Shown: positions 30,023 to 39,066, numbered from the stretch's first letter. The stretch is 64,000 bases of DNA from FEN-1219 sp963744305 (GCA_963744305.1 CAVUTF010000034.1:1-64000); one strand, 5' to 3'. Notes: generated by a model from the letters alone, not told the origin. Numbers and translations: made by a program.

Positions 30023-30759
30023 GATCGGCTCTCTTGACGGCGCGTACCCTGCTCGACCTCCGCTTCGATGTTCTTCACGCCCGTGTAGCGCACGTCTTTG
30101 CCGTGCACCATGAAGATCACGTACTCGCAAATATTCTTGGCGTGATCGCCGATGCGCTCGAGCGCACGCGCAGTCCAGGTCGAATCCATGATGCGCGAGA
30201 TCGTGCGCGGGTCTTCCATCATGAAGGTAATGCCCTGCCGATAGATGGATTCATACTCCTCGTCGACGACGTCGTCGGCCTTGACGACCTCGAGCGCACC
30301 TTTCGTATCCAAGCGCGCGAACGCGTTGAGCGCCCCGTGCACCATTTGCTTCACGTGCCGCGCGAGATTTCTGAGCTCCCGGTAGTTGGTGGATGGGCGC
30401 TCGACGCTAGCGAGGCGCGCCGCAAGCACACCCACCTTCTCGGCCTCGTCGCCGATCCGCTCGAGATCGGTGATCGTCTTGATCACCGCGATCACGAGCC
30501 GCAGGTCGCCCGCGGTCGGGGCGCGGGTCGCGAGGATTCGGCTGCACTCTTCGCTAATGCTCACCTCCATGCGATTGACCTTGATGTCGTCCTCGGCCAC
30601 TTGCAGCCCGAGCTGGCTGTCGGCATCCGAGAGAGCTTTGATCGCGCGATCGAGCTGCTCCTCGACGAGCCCGCCCATCGTCAGCACCGAGTTGCGGACG
30701 TGCTCGAGATCCTCGTTGAAGCGCCGCGAGATGTGATGCCCGAGATCTTCGACTTCCAT
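30019..30759 (-). CDS. phoU: Phosphate signalling protein PhoU
   Basis: Peripheral protein linking PstSCAB activity to PhoR; it keeps the Pho regulon off when phosphate is plentiful. The 246 residues form two three-helix repeats with the metal-binding segments VIKTITDLERIGDEAEKV and RALERIGDHAKNICEYVIF. It starts MEVEDLGHHISRRFNEDLEH behind GAAGGAG. It follows phoR after 27 bases rather than closing the pst operon as in E. coli. Intact. Confidence 0.96.
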   Translation of the reverse strand: MEVEDLGHHISRRFNEDLEHVRNSVLTMGGLVEEQLDRAIKALSDADSQLGLQVAEDDIKVNRMEVSISEECSRILATRAPTAGDLRLVIAVIKTITDLERIGDEAEKVGVLAARLASVERPSTNYRELRNLARHVKQMVHGALNAFARLDTKGALEVVKADDVVDEEYESIYRQGITFMMEDPRTISRIMDSTWTARALERIGDHAKNICEYVIFMVHGKDVRYTGVKNIEAEVEQGTRRQESRS

Positions 30760-30785
30760 TCGCCGACTCCTTCAGAGACCGCGCG

Positions 30786-30791
30786 ATTATA
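30786..30791 (-). promoter_or_regulatory. Candidate -10 element before phoU
   Basis: A perfect TATAAT on the minus strand overlaps the phoR stop codon, 27 bases before the phoU ATG. No good -35 box is seen at 16-18 bases, so this may be chance. If active it would give phoU-dsbB their own short-leader transcript. Confidence 0.25.
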
Positions 30792-32097
30792 GTACGGCTT
30801 GTGCCGCTCCACCGCGGAACACCACGCGTGAAGCGGGAAACTTGCAACTGAACGTGCTGCCGTGCCCTTCGCGGCTCGTGATCGATAACACACCGTTATG
30901 GCGCTGCAACGCATGATTCACAATCGCAAGGCCGAGGCCGGTGCCCCCACTCGCCCGCGACCGGCCCGCATCGACGCGATAGAAGCGCTCCGTGATACGT
31001 GGAATCTGCTCCTCCGCGATGCCGATACCTGTGTCGATCACTTCGAACATTGCGCCGTCGTCGTCGCCCCGCCAGACGATCTCCACCTTGCCCGCCGGAG
31101 TGAAGCGCACGGCGTTGTGTACGAGGTTGTAAAAAATCGAATGCAGCTCCGATTCGTTGCCGAGCACAGCAGCGTCGGTCGCGAGCGTCAATAGGACTTC
31201 CGGCCGAGAGGCGGCCGATTGAAACTCCTTCGCAATCAGCCTCAGCATGCTGGCAACGTCGACGAAATCCTGATCGGCCTTCGTCTCCGCGGACTCGAGG
31301 CGCGTGAGCTCGATCAGGTCGCGGAGGATCCGCGTCATCCGCTCGGCCTGACGTTGCATCTCGGCGATCGGGGCTTTCCAGCTCGCCGGCAGCTCGGCGT
31401 CATCGGCCAACGTGTCGAGGTACCCACTGATCACGGTTAGCGGCGAGCGCAGCTCGTGGGAAGCGTTCGCCACGAAATCGCGGCGCGTACGCTCGAGCTT
31501 CATCTCGTGAGTAATGTCGCGCGCGATCGCAAGCCGCTGGTCCTTGCCGTACGGGATGATCTGCACGTGGAGCCAGCCCGATTCGTGCAGCGGCGAGGGG
31601 ACGGTGATGCCGTCGCCCGTAGGGTTCGCGAGGTACTCGACGAAATCGGGGTGGCGCAGCAGGTTGTCGATGCGATGGCCAATGTCGGTCGCAGGATCCA
31701 GCCCAAGCAGGCGCGTGGCAGCAGGGTTGAACCACAGAATCTCCTGGTCGGCGTCGAGAATGATCCCGCCGTCTTGCAGGGCGCCGGTGCTTTCCCGCAC
31801 CTCGCGCAGTAGCTTGTGGTACTTGCGCTTCCGATTGCGCGCTTTGGCTCGAATCTTGTCGATGCGTCCGAAAATCTCCGCCCACAACCCGCGAGTCTCG
31901 AACAGCGGAACGCGCGTGCCGCCGTTCAAAACATCGTCGAGCAGATAGACGTTGCGCAAGGTGTGCGCGATGTACAGCGCCAGAGCGCCGACGAGCCACC
32001 AGCTGACGCCGCCGAACCACCAACCGAGAAGCAGCGCGGCCGCGAGCCACGCAGCCAGGAGTCCCAATTGCGATATCCATCGGTTCGGCAATGTCAC
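30787..32097 (-). CDS. phoR: Phosphate regulon sensor histidine kinase PhoR
   Basis: Membrane kinase that phosphorylates PhoB under phosphate limitation. The 436 residues hold one or two N-terminal membrane helices (about 8-45), a linker with the basic AKARNRKRKYHKLLREV, a PAS domain (about 95-195), the phosphorylatable His in VANASHELRSPLTVISGYL, and a HATPase domain with VHNAVRFTP, DTGIGIAEEQIPRI and GGTGLGLAIVNHAL. The start ATG overlaps the phoB stop (ATGA), so the two are coupled. The order phoB-phoR-phoU is clear. Intact. Confidence 0.95.
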   Translation of the reverse strand: MTLPNRWISQLGLLAAWLAAALLLGWWFGGVSWWLVGALALYIAHTLRNVYLLDDVLNGGTRVPLFETRGLWAEIFGRIDKIRAKARNRKRKYHKLLREVRESTGALQDGGIILDADQEILWFNPAATRLLGLDPATDIGHRIDNLLRHPDFVEYLANPTGDGITVPSPLHESGWLHVQIIPYGKDQRLAIARDITHEMKLERTRRDFVANASHELRSPLTVISGYLDTLADDAELPASWKAPIAEMQRQAERMTRILRDLIELTRLESAETKADQDFVDVASMLRLIAKEFQSAASRPEVLLTLATDAAVLGNESELHSIFYNLVHNAVRFTPAGKVEIVWRGDDDGAMFEVIDTGIGIAEEQIPRITERFYRVDAGRSRASGGTGLGLAIVNHALQRHNGVLSITSREGHGSTFSCKFPASRVVFRGGAAQAVL

Positions 32098-32786
32098 GCC
32101 TGAGCGGGCGAGAACCGGTAGCCCGCGCCCCGGACCGTGCGGATCAGTCTATCGTATCCGTGCGGTGTGAGAGCCTTGCGGAGCCGCCGGATGTGCACGT
32201 CTACCGTGCGCTCCTCGACATAGACATTGCCGCCCCACACTCGATCGAGCAGCTGCGCGCGGCTGTAGACGCGATCGGGATGATTCATGAAGAACTCGAG
32301 CAAGCGGTACTCGGTCGGCCCGAGCGGGATTTCCGCCGCATCGACCGTGACTTGGTGGCTCGCGGCATCGAGCTTGAGCTTGCCGACGTTCACGACTTCA
32401 CCCTCGGCGACGGTCGAGCGCCGCAGCGCCGCCCGGATCCGCGCGACGAGCTCGCGCGCAGAAAACGGCTTCACGATGTAGTCGTCGGCGCCGCCGTCGA
32501 GCCCGGCGACTCGATCGTCCTCCTCGACGCGCGCCGTCAGCATGATCACGGGGATCTCACGCGTGTGCGGGTCGCGCTTGAGCTGTCGAGTCAGCTCGAG
32601 GCCGCTGATGTCCGGCAGCATCCAGTCCATCAGAACCAGATCCGGATGGCCGTCGGCGATCGCGGCTCGTGCCTCGCGGCCATCGGCGGCGGGACGCACC
32701 AGATAGCCGGCCCTGCTCAAATTGAATGCCAGCATCTCGCGAATGGCGTGCTCATCCTCGACCACGAGGATCTTTTTCTGCGTCAT
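32094..32786 (-). CDS. phoB: Phosphate regulon response regulator PhoB
   Basis: OmpR-family regulator activated by PhoR; it turns on pst and other phosphate genes. I chose ATG 32786 (MTQKKILVVEDEHAIREML), giving 230 residues as in E. coli; the frame is open 12 codons further up. The receiver domain has the acidic pocket VVEDE, the phospho-acceptor in VLMDWMLPD, and KPFS. The winged-helix domain ends with RTVDVHIRRLRKAL and RTVRGAGYRFS. A candidate Pho box lies immediately upstream. Confidence 0.95.
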   Translation of the reverse strand: MTQKKILVVEDEHAIREMLAFNLSRAGYLVRPAADGREARAAIADGHPDLVLMDWMLPDISGLELTRQLKRDPHTREIPVIMLTARVEEDDRVAGLDGGADDYIVKPFSARELVARIRAALRRSTVAEGEVVNVGKLKLDAASHQVTVDAAEIPLGPTEYRLLEFFMNHPDRVYSRAQLLDRVWGGNVYVEERTVDVHIRRLRKALTPHGYDRLIRTVRGAGYRFSPAQA

Positions 32787-32820
32787 CGTCAGCCCGTTTG
32801 AGTCAATCTCAGTGCGGACC

Positions 32821-32854
32821 ATTAAAGTCGAGCATTATTACAGTTTGGTTAATG
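32821..32854 (-). promoter_or_regulatory. Candidate Pho box and -10 of phoB
   Basis: Read on the minus strand, CATTAACCAAACTGTAAT (32837-32854) contains one good half-site, CTGTAAT (against CTGTCAT), and one weak half-site 11 bases earlier. After 10 bases comes TTTAAT (32821-32826) as a -10. Half-sites 11 bases apart and about 10 bases to the -10 are the known PhoB promoter geometry. The box overlaps the tsaB stop codon. Autoregulation of phoBR would follow. Confidence 0.4.
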
Positions 32855-33527
32855 CCCGCGCCGCCAGGCGCTTTCCTCGCGCAGATACACGGGCAACGCG
32901 CCCTCGACGCCCGACGCTCGGCCGGCCGCAAGGTCCGCCGCCGCCTGGGGGAGGAGGTCTTGGGCTTGCGGCAAGAGGTCCAGCGACCAGCCGCTGCGCC
33001 GCCGCAAGAAGGCCCGCAAACGCCTCCGGGTAGGCTGCGAATCCGTCGCCGAGCGCCGTCCAACCTTCGAGCGTGGGCGCCGCGACGGCATCGGGTGCGC
33101 TCAGCGCTTCGGATCGGCGCGGCTGCGCGACGCCGCCGACGATCGCAAACTCGCCCACGTACACTTCACCCATCCGCGCATCGACGCAGGTCAGCGCATG
33201 CTCCACACCCTGCACCCGCCATGCGCCTTGGGCGAGTGCGGCGAGGCTAGACACGGGCAGCAAGGCAACGCCCGTCGACAGCGCGAAACCCTGCGCCGCG
33301 GCCGCGGCGATCCTCAAGCCCGTGAACGAGCCCGGTCCCCTGCCGAATGCCACGCCATCGAGATCTTGGAGCTTTACGCCGCTTTCGCCGAGGACTTCCG
33401 CAATGAGCTCCAACAATTTCTCGGTTTGCTCGCGCGGCGTCGCGATCGACCGTGTCACGATCGCGCCGTCGACCGCCACCGCGAGGGATCCCACCGAGCT
33501 CGAGGTCTCGATGCCGAGCAGCTTCAT
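32849..33527 (-). CDS. tsaB: tRNA threonylcarbamoyladenosine synthesis protein TsaB (one frameshift)
   Basis: Non-catalytic partner of TsaD in forming t6A37 on ANN-reading tRNAs. It starts MKLLGIETSSSVGSLAVAVD, with the ASKHA-fold segment FGRGPGSFTGLRIAAAAAQG and the interface stretch VDARMGEVYVGEF. The frame breaks near 32985; after correction the protein continues DLLPQAQDLLPQAAADLAAG and ends PVYLREESAWRRGH at 32849, a typical TsaB end (about 226 residues). Without correction it would end in a meaningless Pro/Gly/Arg tail. The start overlaps the helicase stop (ATGA). Confidence 0.92.
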
Positions 33528-35482
33528 GTGCGCAACCCGGCCTCGAGCTGCGCCTTCGGCGAGCCGTCGAGCGTCGCCGCGAACTCGAGCGCATCCGCAA
33601 GCTCATCGAGCAACGGCATCGCGGGCAAGCTCGCGAGGAACACGCGTCCATAGGGTCGGGTGCGCAGGCGCGGGTCGCCGACGACGATCAAACCGCGGTC
33701 CGCGAAGTCGCGGATCAGCCGGCCGACACCCTGCTTGAGCGCGAGCACGGCGTGCGGCAGCTGGAACTCCGTGAACGCATCACCGCCGGCGCGGCGGATG
33801 GCTTCGATGCGCGCCGCAATCAACGGGTCGCTCGGCACGGCGAACGGCAGCTTGTCGAGCATCACGAGACGCAGCGCCGGCCCGCGCACGTCGACGCCCT
33901 GCCAGAAGCTGCCTGTCCCGAGCAAGATCGCGTTACCGGCGAGACGAAACTGCTCGAGCAGCTCACTGCGCGCGCCGCGACCCTGAACGAGCACCTGGCC
34001 AGGCGCCGCGCGTCCTTCGATCCAGGCTGCCGCGCGATTGAGTGCGCGGTAGCTCGTGAACAGCAGAAACACGCCGCCCCCGATGACTTCGACGAGCGGC
34101 CAGACGGCGCGCATGAGGGTCTCGACGTAGCTCTCGTCGTTCGGGTCCGGTAGGCCCTGCGGCACGTACAACCGCGCGTTGCGCTCGTAGTCGAACGGGC
34201 TCGGCAGCACGGCCGTCTCTGCGTGCCCGATGCCGATGCGCTGCAGGAAGTGCGTAAAGTCGTCGGCGACCGCGAGCGTCGCCGAGGTGAGGACCCATGC
34301 GCCTCCTTGCGCCTCGATCCGCGACGCGAGCGCGGCGCCGATGTCGAGCGGAGTCCAATGCGCCGTGACCGCGTCGCTCGTCACTTCGAACCAGCGCAGG
34401 CCGCTTTCAGGATCGGCTGCAATGATCGAACGGAGCCGAGCCGCGCTGTCGCGGCAGCGCGCGGAGCAGTTGTTCAACCCGGGGCTCAAGTCCTCGCAGC
34501 TTTGCAGCCGCTCGCCCAGCGCGTCGAGCGTCTGCCGGCAATCCGGCAGCGCGTCGCGCAGCGCCGGCGGCGACGTTGTCCACGGCACGCGACCGCGCTC
34601 GGCGTCCGTGGCCGCGCGGCGCAACTGCGCAGCCTCGCGCAGAACCTGCTCCGCATTCTCGGCTAGGTCCTGCGCTAGCTCGCTATCGACGCCGGCCAGC
34701 CGCGCTTCGGCCGCAACGTCGCGCGCAAGCAGCTCGAGCTCGCGCGTACCGGCGGCGACGCCGAAAAACTGCTGCGCGATCTCCGGCAACTGATGCGCCT
34801 CGTCGACGATTACGCTTTCTGCGCCCGGCAAGAGGTCGCCGAAGCCGGCCTCCTTCAGCGCCAAATCGGCGAGCAGGAGATGGTGATTCACGATCACGAC
34901 TTGCGCGCGCTGCGCCTGGCGGCGCGCTTCGAGCACGAAGCACTGATCGAAGAAAGAGCAACGGCTGCCGAGACAGTTGTCCACGGTCGACGTGATCGCG
35001 CCGCGGAGCGCGGGATCTGTGTCGAGGTCTGTGAGCTCCGTGAGATCGCCGCTGGCGCTGACCCGTCCCCAGTCGGACAAGGCCTGGAGCGTCCTCTGGG
35101 TAGCGGCGTCGCGTAAACCGTCGCGGCGAGCCATGTCGAGGCGGTGCCAGCATAGATAGTTGTTGCGGCCTTTGAGCAAAGCGACCTCGACGGGGCGGCC
35201 GATGACGGCGCCGAGCATCGGCAGATCGCGCGCGAACAGCTGATCCTGCAGCGTGCGGGTGCCGGTGGAGATGATCGCGCGGCGTCCCGACAGGAGCACG
35301 GGCAGAAGATACGCAAAGGTCTTGCCGATGCCGGTGCCGGCCTCGATCACAGCGTGCCGCCCCGTTTCGAGAGCCGCCTCTACGAGCTCCGCCATTCGCT
35401 GCTGCGCTTCCCGATAGGTAAAGCCCGGCAGGCGCGTGGCTAGCGCGCCCTCAGGTGCAAATATGTCGGCCAGCGTCGGCAT
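33524..35482 (-). CDS. DinG/YoaA-family ATP-dependent DNA helicase
   Basis: XPD-like superfamily 2 helicase with an iron-sulfur cluster. The 652 residues have Walker A EAGTGIGKTFAYLLP, the Fe-S cysteines in NYLCWHRL and NCLGSRCSFFDQC, the DEAH box VIVDEAHQLPE, and the C-terminal motifs LLGTGSFWQGVDVRGPALRL and KQGVGRLIRDFADRG. Length and motifs fit YoaA (E. coli 636 residues) better than DinG (716). The yoaA-tsaB adjacency is also seen in E. coli. YoaA works with the clamp-loader subunit HolC in repair; that partner is not in the window. Intact. Confidence 0.93.
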   Translation of the reverse strand: MPTLADIFAPEGALATRLPGFTYREAQQRMAELVEAALETGRHAVIEAGTGIGKTFAYLLPVLLSGRRAIISTGTRTLQDQLFARDLPMLGAVIGRPVEVALLKGRNNYLCWHRLDMARRDGLRDAATQRTLQALSDWGRVSASGDLTELTDLDTDPALRGAITSTVDNCLGSRCSFFDQCFVLEARRQAQRAQVVIVNHHLLLADLALKEAGFGDLLPGAESVIVDEAHQLPEIAQQFFGVAAGTRELELLARDVAAEARLAGVDSELAQDLAENAEQVLREAAQLRRAATDAERGRVPWTTSPPALRDALPDCRQTLDALGERLQSCEDLSPGLNNCSARCRDSAARLRSIIAADPESGLRWFEVTSDAVTAHWTPLDIGAALASRIEAQGGAWVLTSATLAVADDFTHFLQRIGIGHAETAVLPSPFDYERNARLYVPQGLPDPNDESYVETLMRAVWPLVEVIGGGVFLLFTSYRALNRAAAWIEGRAAPGQVLVQGRGARSELLEQFRLAGNAILLGTGSFWQGVDVRGPALRLVMLDKLPFAVPSDPLIAARIEAIRRAGGDAFTEFQLPHAVLALKQGVGRLIRDFADRGLIVVGDPRLRTRPYGRVFLASLPAMPLLDELADALEFAATLDGSPKAQLEAGLRT

Positions 35483-35577
35483 CGTGAGGCGGCACTATAG
35501 CCCGACGGAGCCTCGCGAGCGGCGGACGAAACGGACGAGAGAGGCGGGATTGAAAATGCGCAACGCGTCTCGGCCGC

Positions 35578-36105
35578 TCAGCGCACGATGGCCCCAAAGC
35601 GCGCGAAGCCTTTCGCACCGCTCTCGAGAGGGGCCTGCAGAACCCAGCGTATGTGGGTGTAGTCCGCTGCCTTCGCGATGCGGGGCGAACCGTCCGCGGC
35701 AACGACCGAGAGCTCGGCGGGCAGCCCATACGTTCGGCCGCCATCGACGGAATACAAAACCTGGCAACCCGGCCCGAACGCCGTATCCTCGATGTAGCGC
35801 AGCTCGCCCGGAATCGGGCTCGTGATTCGCACGTTCTCCACGGCTTCGGGCTGCAGGTTGGTAAAGGTCACCGTGTATACGACCTCATCCCCGGGTAATG
35901 GCGTCGCGACCGGAATCAGGTCGGTGATCCCCTCGCCTTCCGCGCCGGAAACGGCCATGACCTTCTCGACGCTGGTCGCGAGCTCGATGCTGCTGGGTGT
36001 GGACCTTGCGCCTGCCGCGTCTTCGCCGACCTGGCCCGCCGCCGGCCCGGTCGCCAGCAACGCGATGAGCGTGAGGCAAGTGCAACCGATCCGTGTTCGT
36101 GGCAT
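35578..36105 (-). CDS. Secreted protein with a DUF11-like beta-sandwich domain
   Basis: Function unknown. The 175 residues begin with a signal peptide (MPRTRIGCTCLTLIALLATG, cleavage near AAGQ). The mature part reads PGDEVVYTVTFTNLQPEAVE followed by VRITSPIPGELRYIEDTA, the typical opening of the repeat domain found in DUF11-type surface and adhesion proteins, here as a single copy. It ends at 35578, 95 bases before the helicase start, on the same strand. It has no anchor sequence, so it is probably periplasmic or released. Complete frame, moderate confidence that it is expressed. Confidence 0.7.
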   Translation of the reverse strand: MPRTRIGCTCLTLIALLATGPAAGQVGEDAAGARSTPSSIELATSVEKVMAVSGAEGEGITDLIPVATPLPGDEVVYTVTFTNLQPEAVENVRITSPIPGELRYIEDTAFGPGCQVLYSVDGGRTYGLPAELSVVAADGSPRIAKAADYTHIRWVLQAPLESGAKGFARFGAIVR

Positions 36106-36316
36106 GCGAGGTCCCTTTCCTGCCGCGATCGTAACCGCAATTCGGGCGCCGCGCTTCGCACCTACGGCTGCCTAGGGGAACGGCGGCGGCACGATGGAGT
36201 GCGATCTCCTAAAAACATAATGCAGTGAAGCGATTGCACGCCACCGCGCGGTTCGGGCGGCTTGCCGCGCTCGGTCGGCCCAGCCCTCGACCGCTCACTT
36301 CGCGGCGGCGCCAGGC

Positions 36317-36322
36317 TATAAT
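36317..36322 (+). promoter_or_regulatory. Candidate -10 element of pckG
   Basis: A perfect TATAAT lies 38 bases before the pckG ATG, in a locally AT-rich stretch that stands out from the surrounding GC-rich sequence. The base positions 17 upstream (36294-36299) match a -35 poorly, so the promoter may need an activator. Confidence 0.45.
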
Positions 36323-36359
36323 TTGCGCCTTCATAATCACTAAGTTGCCAAAAAAAACC

Positions 36360-38102
36360 ATGACGACGCGACTGCAGAGCCTCACCGACTGGGTCAACGA
36401 AGTAGCCGCTCTCACCCAACCCGACAAGGTCTACTGGTGCGACGGCAGCGAGCGCGAGTATCGAACGCTCGTTGACCAAATGCTCGGCGACGGCACTCTG
36501 ATCGCGCTCAACCAAGAGCACTACCCCGGCTGCTACCTGCATCGCTCCGATCCCGACGACGTGGCAAGAGTCGAGCACCTGACCTACGTGTGCACACGCA
36601 ACAAGGTGGACGCGGGCCCCAACAACAACTGGCTGGACCCCGTCGAGGCGAAAGCGAACATGCAGTCGTGCTTCAGCGGCGCGATGCGCGGCAGAACGAT
36701 GTACGTGATCCCCTATTGCATGGGTCCGATCGACTCCCCGTACGCACGCTGCGGCGTGGAGATCACGGACAGCCCCTATGTCGTCGTCAACATGTACTTG
36801 ATGACGCGGATCGGCAAGCCTGCGCTCGAGCGCATCGAGCGCGATCAGAAATTCGTCAAAGGCTTGCACTCGATCGGCGAGCTCGATCCGGCGCGCCGCT
36901 ACATCATGCATTTCCCCGAGGAGCTCACGATCATGAGCTACGGCTCGGGCTACGGCGGCAACGCGCTCCTAGGCAAGAAATGTCACGCGCTGCGCATTGC
37001 GAGCTATCAAGCGCGCACCGAGGGCTGGCTCGCCGAGCACATGCTGATCGTGGGCGTGCAAAGCCCGGAAGGGCAAACGCACTATCTCGCGTGCGCCTTC
37101 CCGTCCGCATGCGGCAAAACGAATCTCGCAATGCTGATTCCGCCCGCGAGCCAGAAAGGCTGGAAGGTCTGGACGCTCGGCGACGACATCGCGTGGATGC
37201 ATCTGGATGATGAAGGGCAGCTGCGCGCGATCAACCCGGAGGCGGGCTACTTCGGCGTCGTCCCAGGCACGAACCCGCATACGAATCGCAACGCCTACGA
37301 CATGATCGGCCGCGACACGATCTTCACGAACGTAGCGCTCACCGCGGAGAACGATCCGTGGTGGGAGGAAAAGGGTAAAGGCCAGCCCGTGATCGACTGG
37401 ATCGGGCGGCAGTACCAACCCGGCAACGGCCCCGCCGCGCATCCGAATTCCCGATTCACCGTGGCGGCGAAGCAGAATCCGAGCTATTCGAAGCTCGCGG
37501 AGGCGCCGCTCGGCGTGCCGATCTCGGCCCTCGTGTTCGGCGGCCGGCGCCGCGAGCTTGCGCCACTGGTCTACCAGGCCAAGAGCTGGGCGCACGGCGT
37601 GCTCGTCGGAGCATCCGTCGCCTCCGAGACCACCGCAGCGGCGACGGGCCAGGTCGGCGTGGTGCGGCGCGACCCGATGGCGATGAAGCCGTTCTGCGGC
37701 TACAACTACGGCGACTATTGGGCGCACTGGCTGAGCTTCGATGAGCGCTCGAGCAAGCTCCCGAAGATCTTCCACGTCAATTGGTTCCGCCGCGACGAGA
37801 AGGGCAAGTTCCTCTGGCCCGGGTTCGGTGAGAACCTGCGCGTGCTGCGCTGGATCATCGACCGCTGCGAGGGGCGGGTCGGCGCCGTGGAGCTCCCGAT
37901 CGGCTACTTGCCGCGCCCTGGCGATATCGATCTCAAAGGAATCGACGTGTCGGACGACACGCTCGGTCAGTTGCTCGCCGTGGATCCGGAGCAGTGGCGC
38001 GCAGAGATGGAGCAGATCGGCGAATATCTAGCCGGGTTCGGCGACCGGCTGCCTGCGCAACTCTCCGCCGAGCACCGCAAGGTCGTGCGCGCGCTCGGCT
38101 GA
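36360..38102 (+). CDS. pckG: Phosphoenolpyruvate carboxykinase (GTP)
   Basis: Converts oxaloacetate and GTP to phosphoenolpyruvate, the first step of gluconeogenesis from organic acids. I chose ATG 36360 (MTTRLQSLTDWVNEVAALTQ); the frame is open 45 codons earlier but that part is unlike the family. The 580 residues contain the kinase-1 P-loop ACAFPSACGKTNLAML, the GTP-enzyme segment CTRNKVDAGPNNNW and the metal-site stretch WTLGDDIAWMHLDDEG. The GTP form is less common in Gammaproteobacteria than the ATP form (PckA). A single gene between convergent and divergent neighbours. Intact. Confidence 0.95.
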   Translation: MTTRLQSLTDWVNEVAALTQPDKVYWCDGSEREYRTLVDQMLGDGTLIALNQEHYPGCYLHRSDPDDVARVEHLTYVCTRNKVDAGPNNNWLDPVEAKANMQSCFSGAMRGRTMYVIPYCMGPIDSPYARCGVEITDSPYVVVNMYLMTRIGKPALERIERDQKFVKGLHSIGELDPARRYIMHFPEELTIMSYGSGYGGNALLGKKCHALRIASYQARTEGWLAEHMLIVGVQSPEGQTHYLACAFPSACGKTNLAMLIPPASQKGWKVWTLGDDIAWMHLDDEGQLRAINPEAGYFGVVPGTNPHTNRNAYDMIGRDTIFTNVALTAENDPWWEEKGKGQPVIDWIGRQYQPGNGPAAHPNSRFTVAAKQNPSYSKLAEAPLGVPISALVFGGRRRELAPLVYQAKSWAHGVLVGASVASETTAAATGQVGVVRRDPMAMKPFCGYNYGDYWAHWLSFDERSSKLPKIFHVNWFRRDEKGKFLWPGFGENLRVLRWIIDRCEGRVGAVELPIGYLPRPGDIDLKGIDVSDDTLGQLLAVDPEQWRAEMEQIGEYLAGFGDRLPAQLSAEHRKVVRALG

Positions 38103-38120
38103 GCGCGAGCGAAGAAGCGG

Positions 38121-39023
38121 TCACTCCTCGACGACGTAATGGACGGCCAACGCCGTCCCGGGTTGCGCGACGCGCCCGAGCCCGATCACCCCTTCGCCCG
38201 TGAGCTGCGTGCTGTCGCGGCGCACGAAGATTTCCTCGCCGGCGTTCGTCTGCACGAACGTGCCGTTGGTGCTCTCGTCGACGAGCGTGAACTTGTCGCG
38301 GCTCGCCTCGACGCGCGCGTGCACGCGCGAGATCAGGTTGCCCTTCACGACCACGTCGTTGTCCTCGGCGCGCCCGAGCGTCGCGCTCTTGCGGCCCTCG
38401 CCGACGGTCACCTCGCGCCCTTGATAACGCAGGCTCAAGCGCTTCGGCCGCTCGCTTTTTGCGCGTCCCATCGCCACCGTCGGCAGCATGCTCGTGGCCT
38501 CTTCCGGCTGCCAGAGCACCTCGAACAGCACGACCTCGTCGGCCTTGCCGCGCACCGTCGCTATGTCGATCTGACGCGCGGCGGTTTGCCACTCGGGGGA
38601 TAACCGCTCGACGGTGGAGAGTGTAGTGATGATCTGCTTCGCCTTCGCTTGGCTCGTCATGCGGTTTGCCGTGTGCACGGCGGAGCCAAAGATGTCGCGT
38701 TGCTCTTGCACCACCGGCCCGAAGTGGCACCCGATGCGGATCGCGACGTGACCGTTGGCGTGATCAAGACTCGCGTCGGCGCAGATGCGTTCCTGCATGC
38801 GCTTCGCGGCATTCATCGCGTCGTCCGCGGAAGGGAACGTGCACATCACCTCGTCGCCCATGGTTTTGATGACGCTGCCGCGGCTTGCTTCGGTGGCCTC
38901 GCGCATGATGTCGAGACAGCGGCCGACCATTTCCCGGGCCTTCGTGTCGCCGAGCTGTTCGTAAAGTTGCGTGCTGCCCACCACGTCGGCGAACAGAATC
39001 GCAACCTCGACATCCTTCCCCAT
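38121..39023 (-). CDS. Class III nucleotidyl cyclase fused to FHA domain
   Basis: Probably makes cAMP (or cGMP) in the cytoplasm. Residues about 5-165 form a class III cyclase catalytic domain with the metal-binding Asp in LFADVVGSTQL and MGDEVMCTF and the arginine in AVHTANRM; the neighbouring catalytic Asn position is His. Residues about 195-290 form an FHA domain with LGRAEDNDVVV, LISRVHARVE and STNGTFVQ, which binds phosphothreonine. The 300-residue protein has no membrane segment. Activity may therefore be steered by a Ser/Thr kinase target, which is inference. No kinase or phosphatase gene lies nearby. Intact. Confidence 0.88.
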   Translation of the reverse strand: MGKDVEVAILFADVVGSTQLYEQLGDTKAREMVGRCLDIMREATEASRGSVIKTMGDEVMCTFPSADDAMNAAKRMQERICADASLDHANGHVAIRIGCHFGPVVQEQRDIFGSAVHTANRMTSQAKAKQIITTLSTVERLSPEWQTAARQIDIATVRGKADEVVLFEVLWQPEEATSMLPTVAMGRAKSERPKRLSLRYQGREVTVGEGRKSATLGRAEDNDVVVKGNLISRVHARVEASRDKFTLVDESTNGTFVQTNAGEEIFVRRDSTQLTGEGVIGLGRVAQPGTALAVHYVVEE

Positions 39024-39060
39024 GGCTTCCTTCTTGAGTGCGCGGTCCGGAGCCGAGGCG

Positions 39061-39066
39061 ATTATA
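39061..39066 (-). promoter_or_regulatory. Candidate -10 element of the cyclase-FHA gene
   Basis: A perfect TATAAT on the minus strand, 37 bases before the ATG at 39023. No recognisable -35 box is found at 16-18 bases. The sequence around it is otherwise GC-rich. Confidence 0.35.

Noticed and set aside
36162..36911. A 249-codon minus-strand open frame upstream of and across pckG
   Set aside because: It overlaps the start of pckG antisense and resembles no family.
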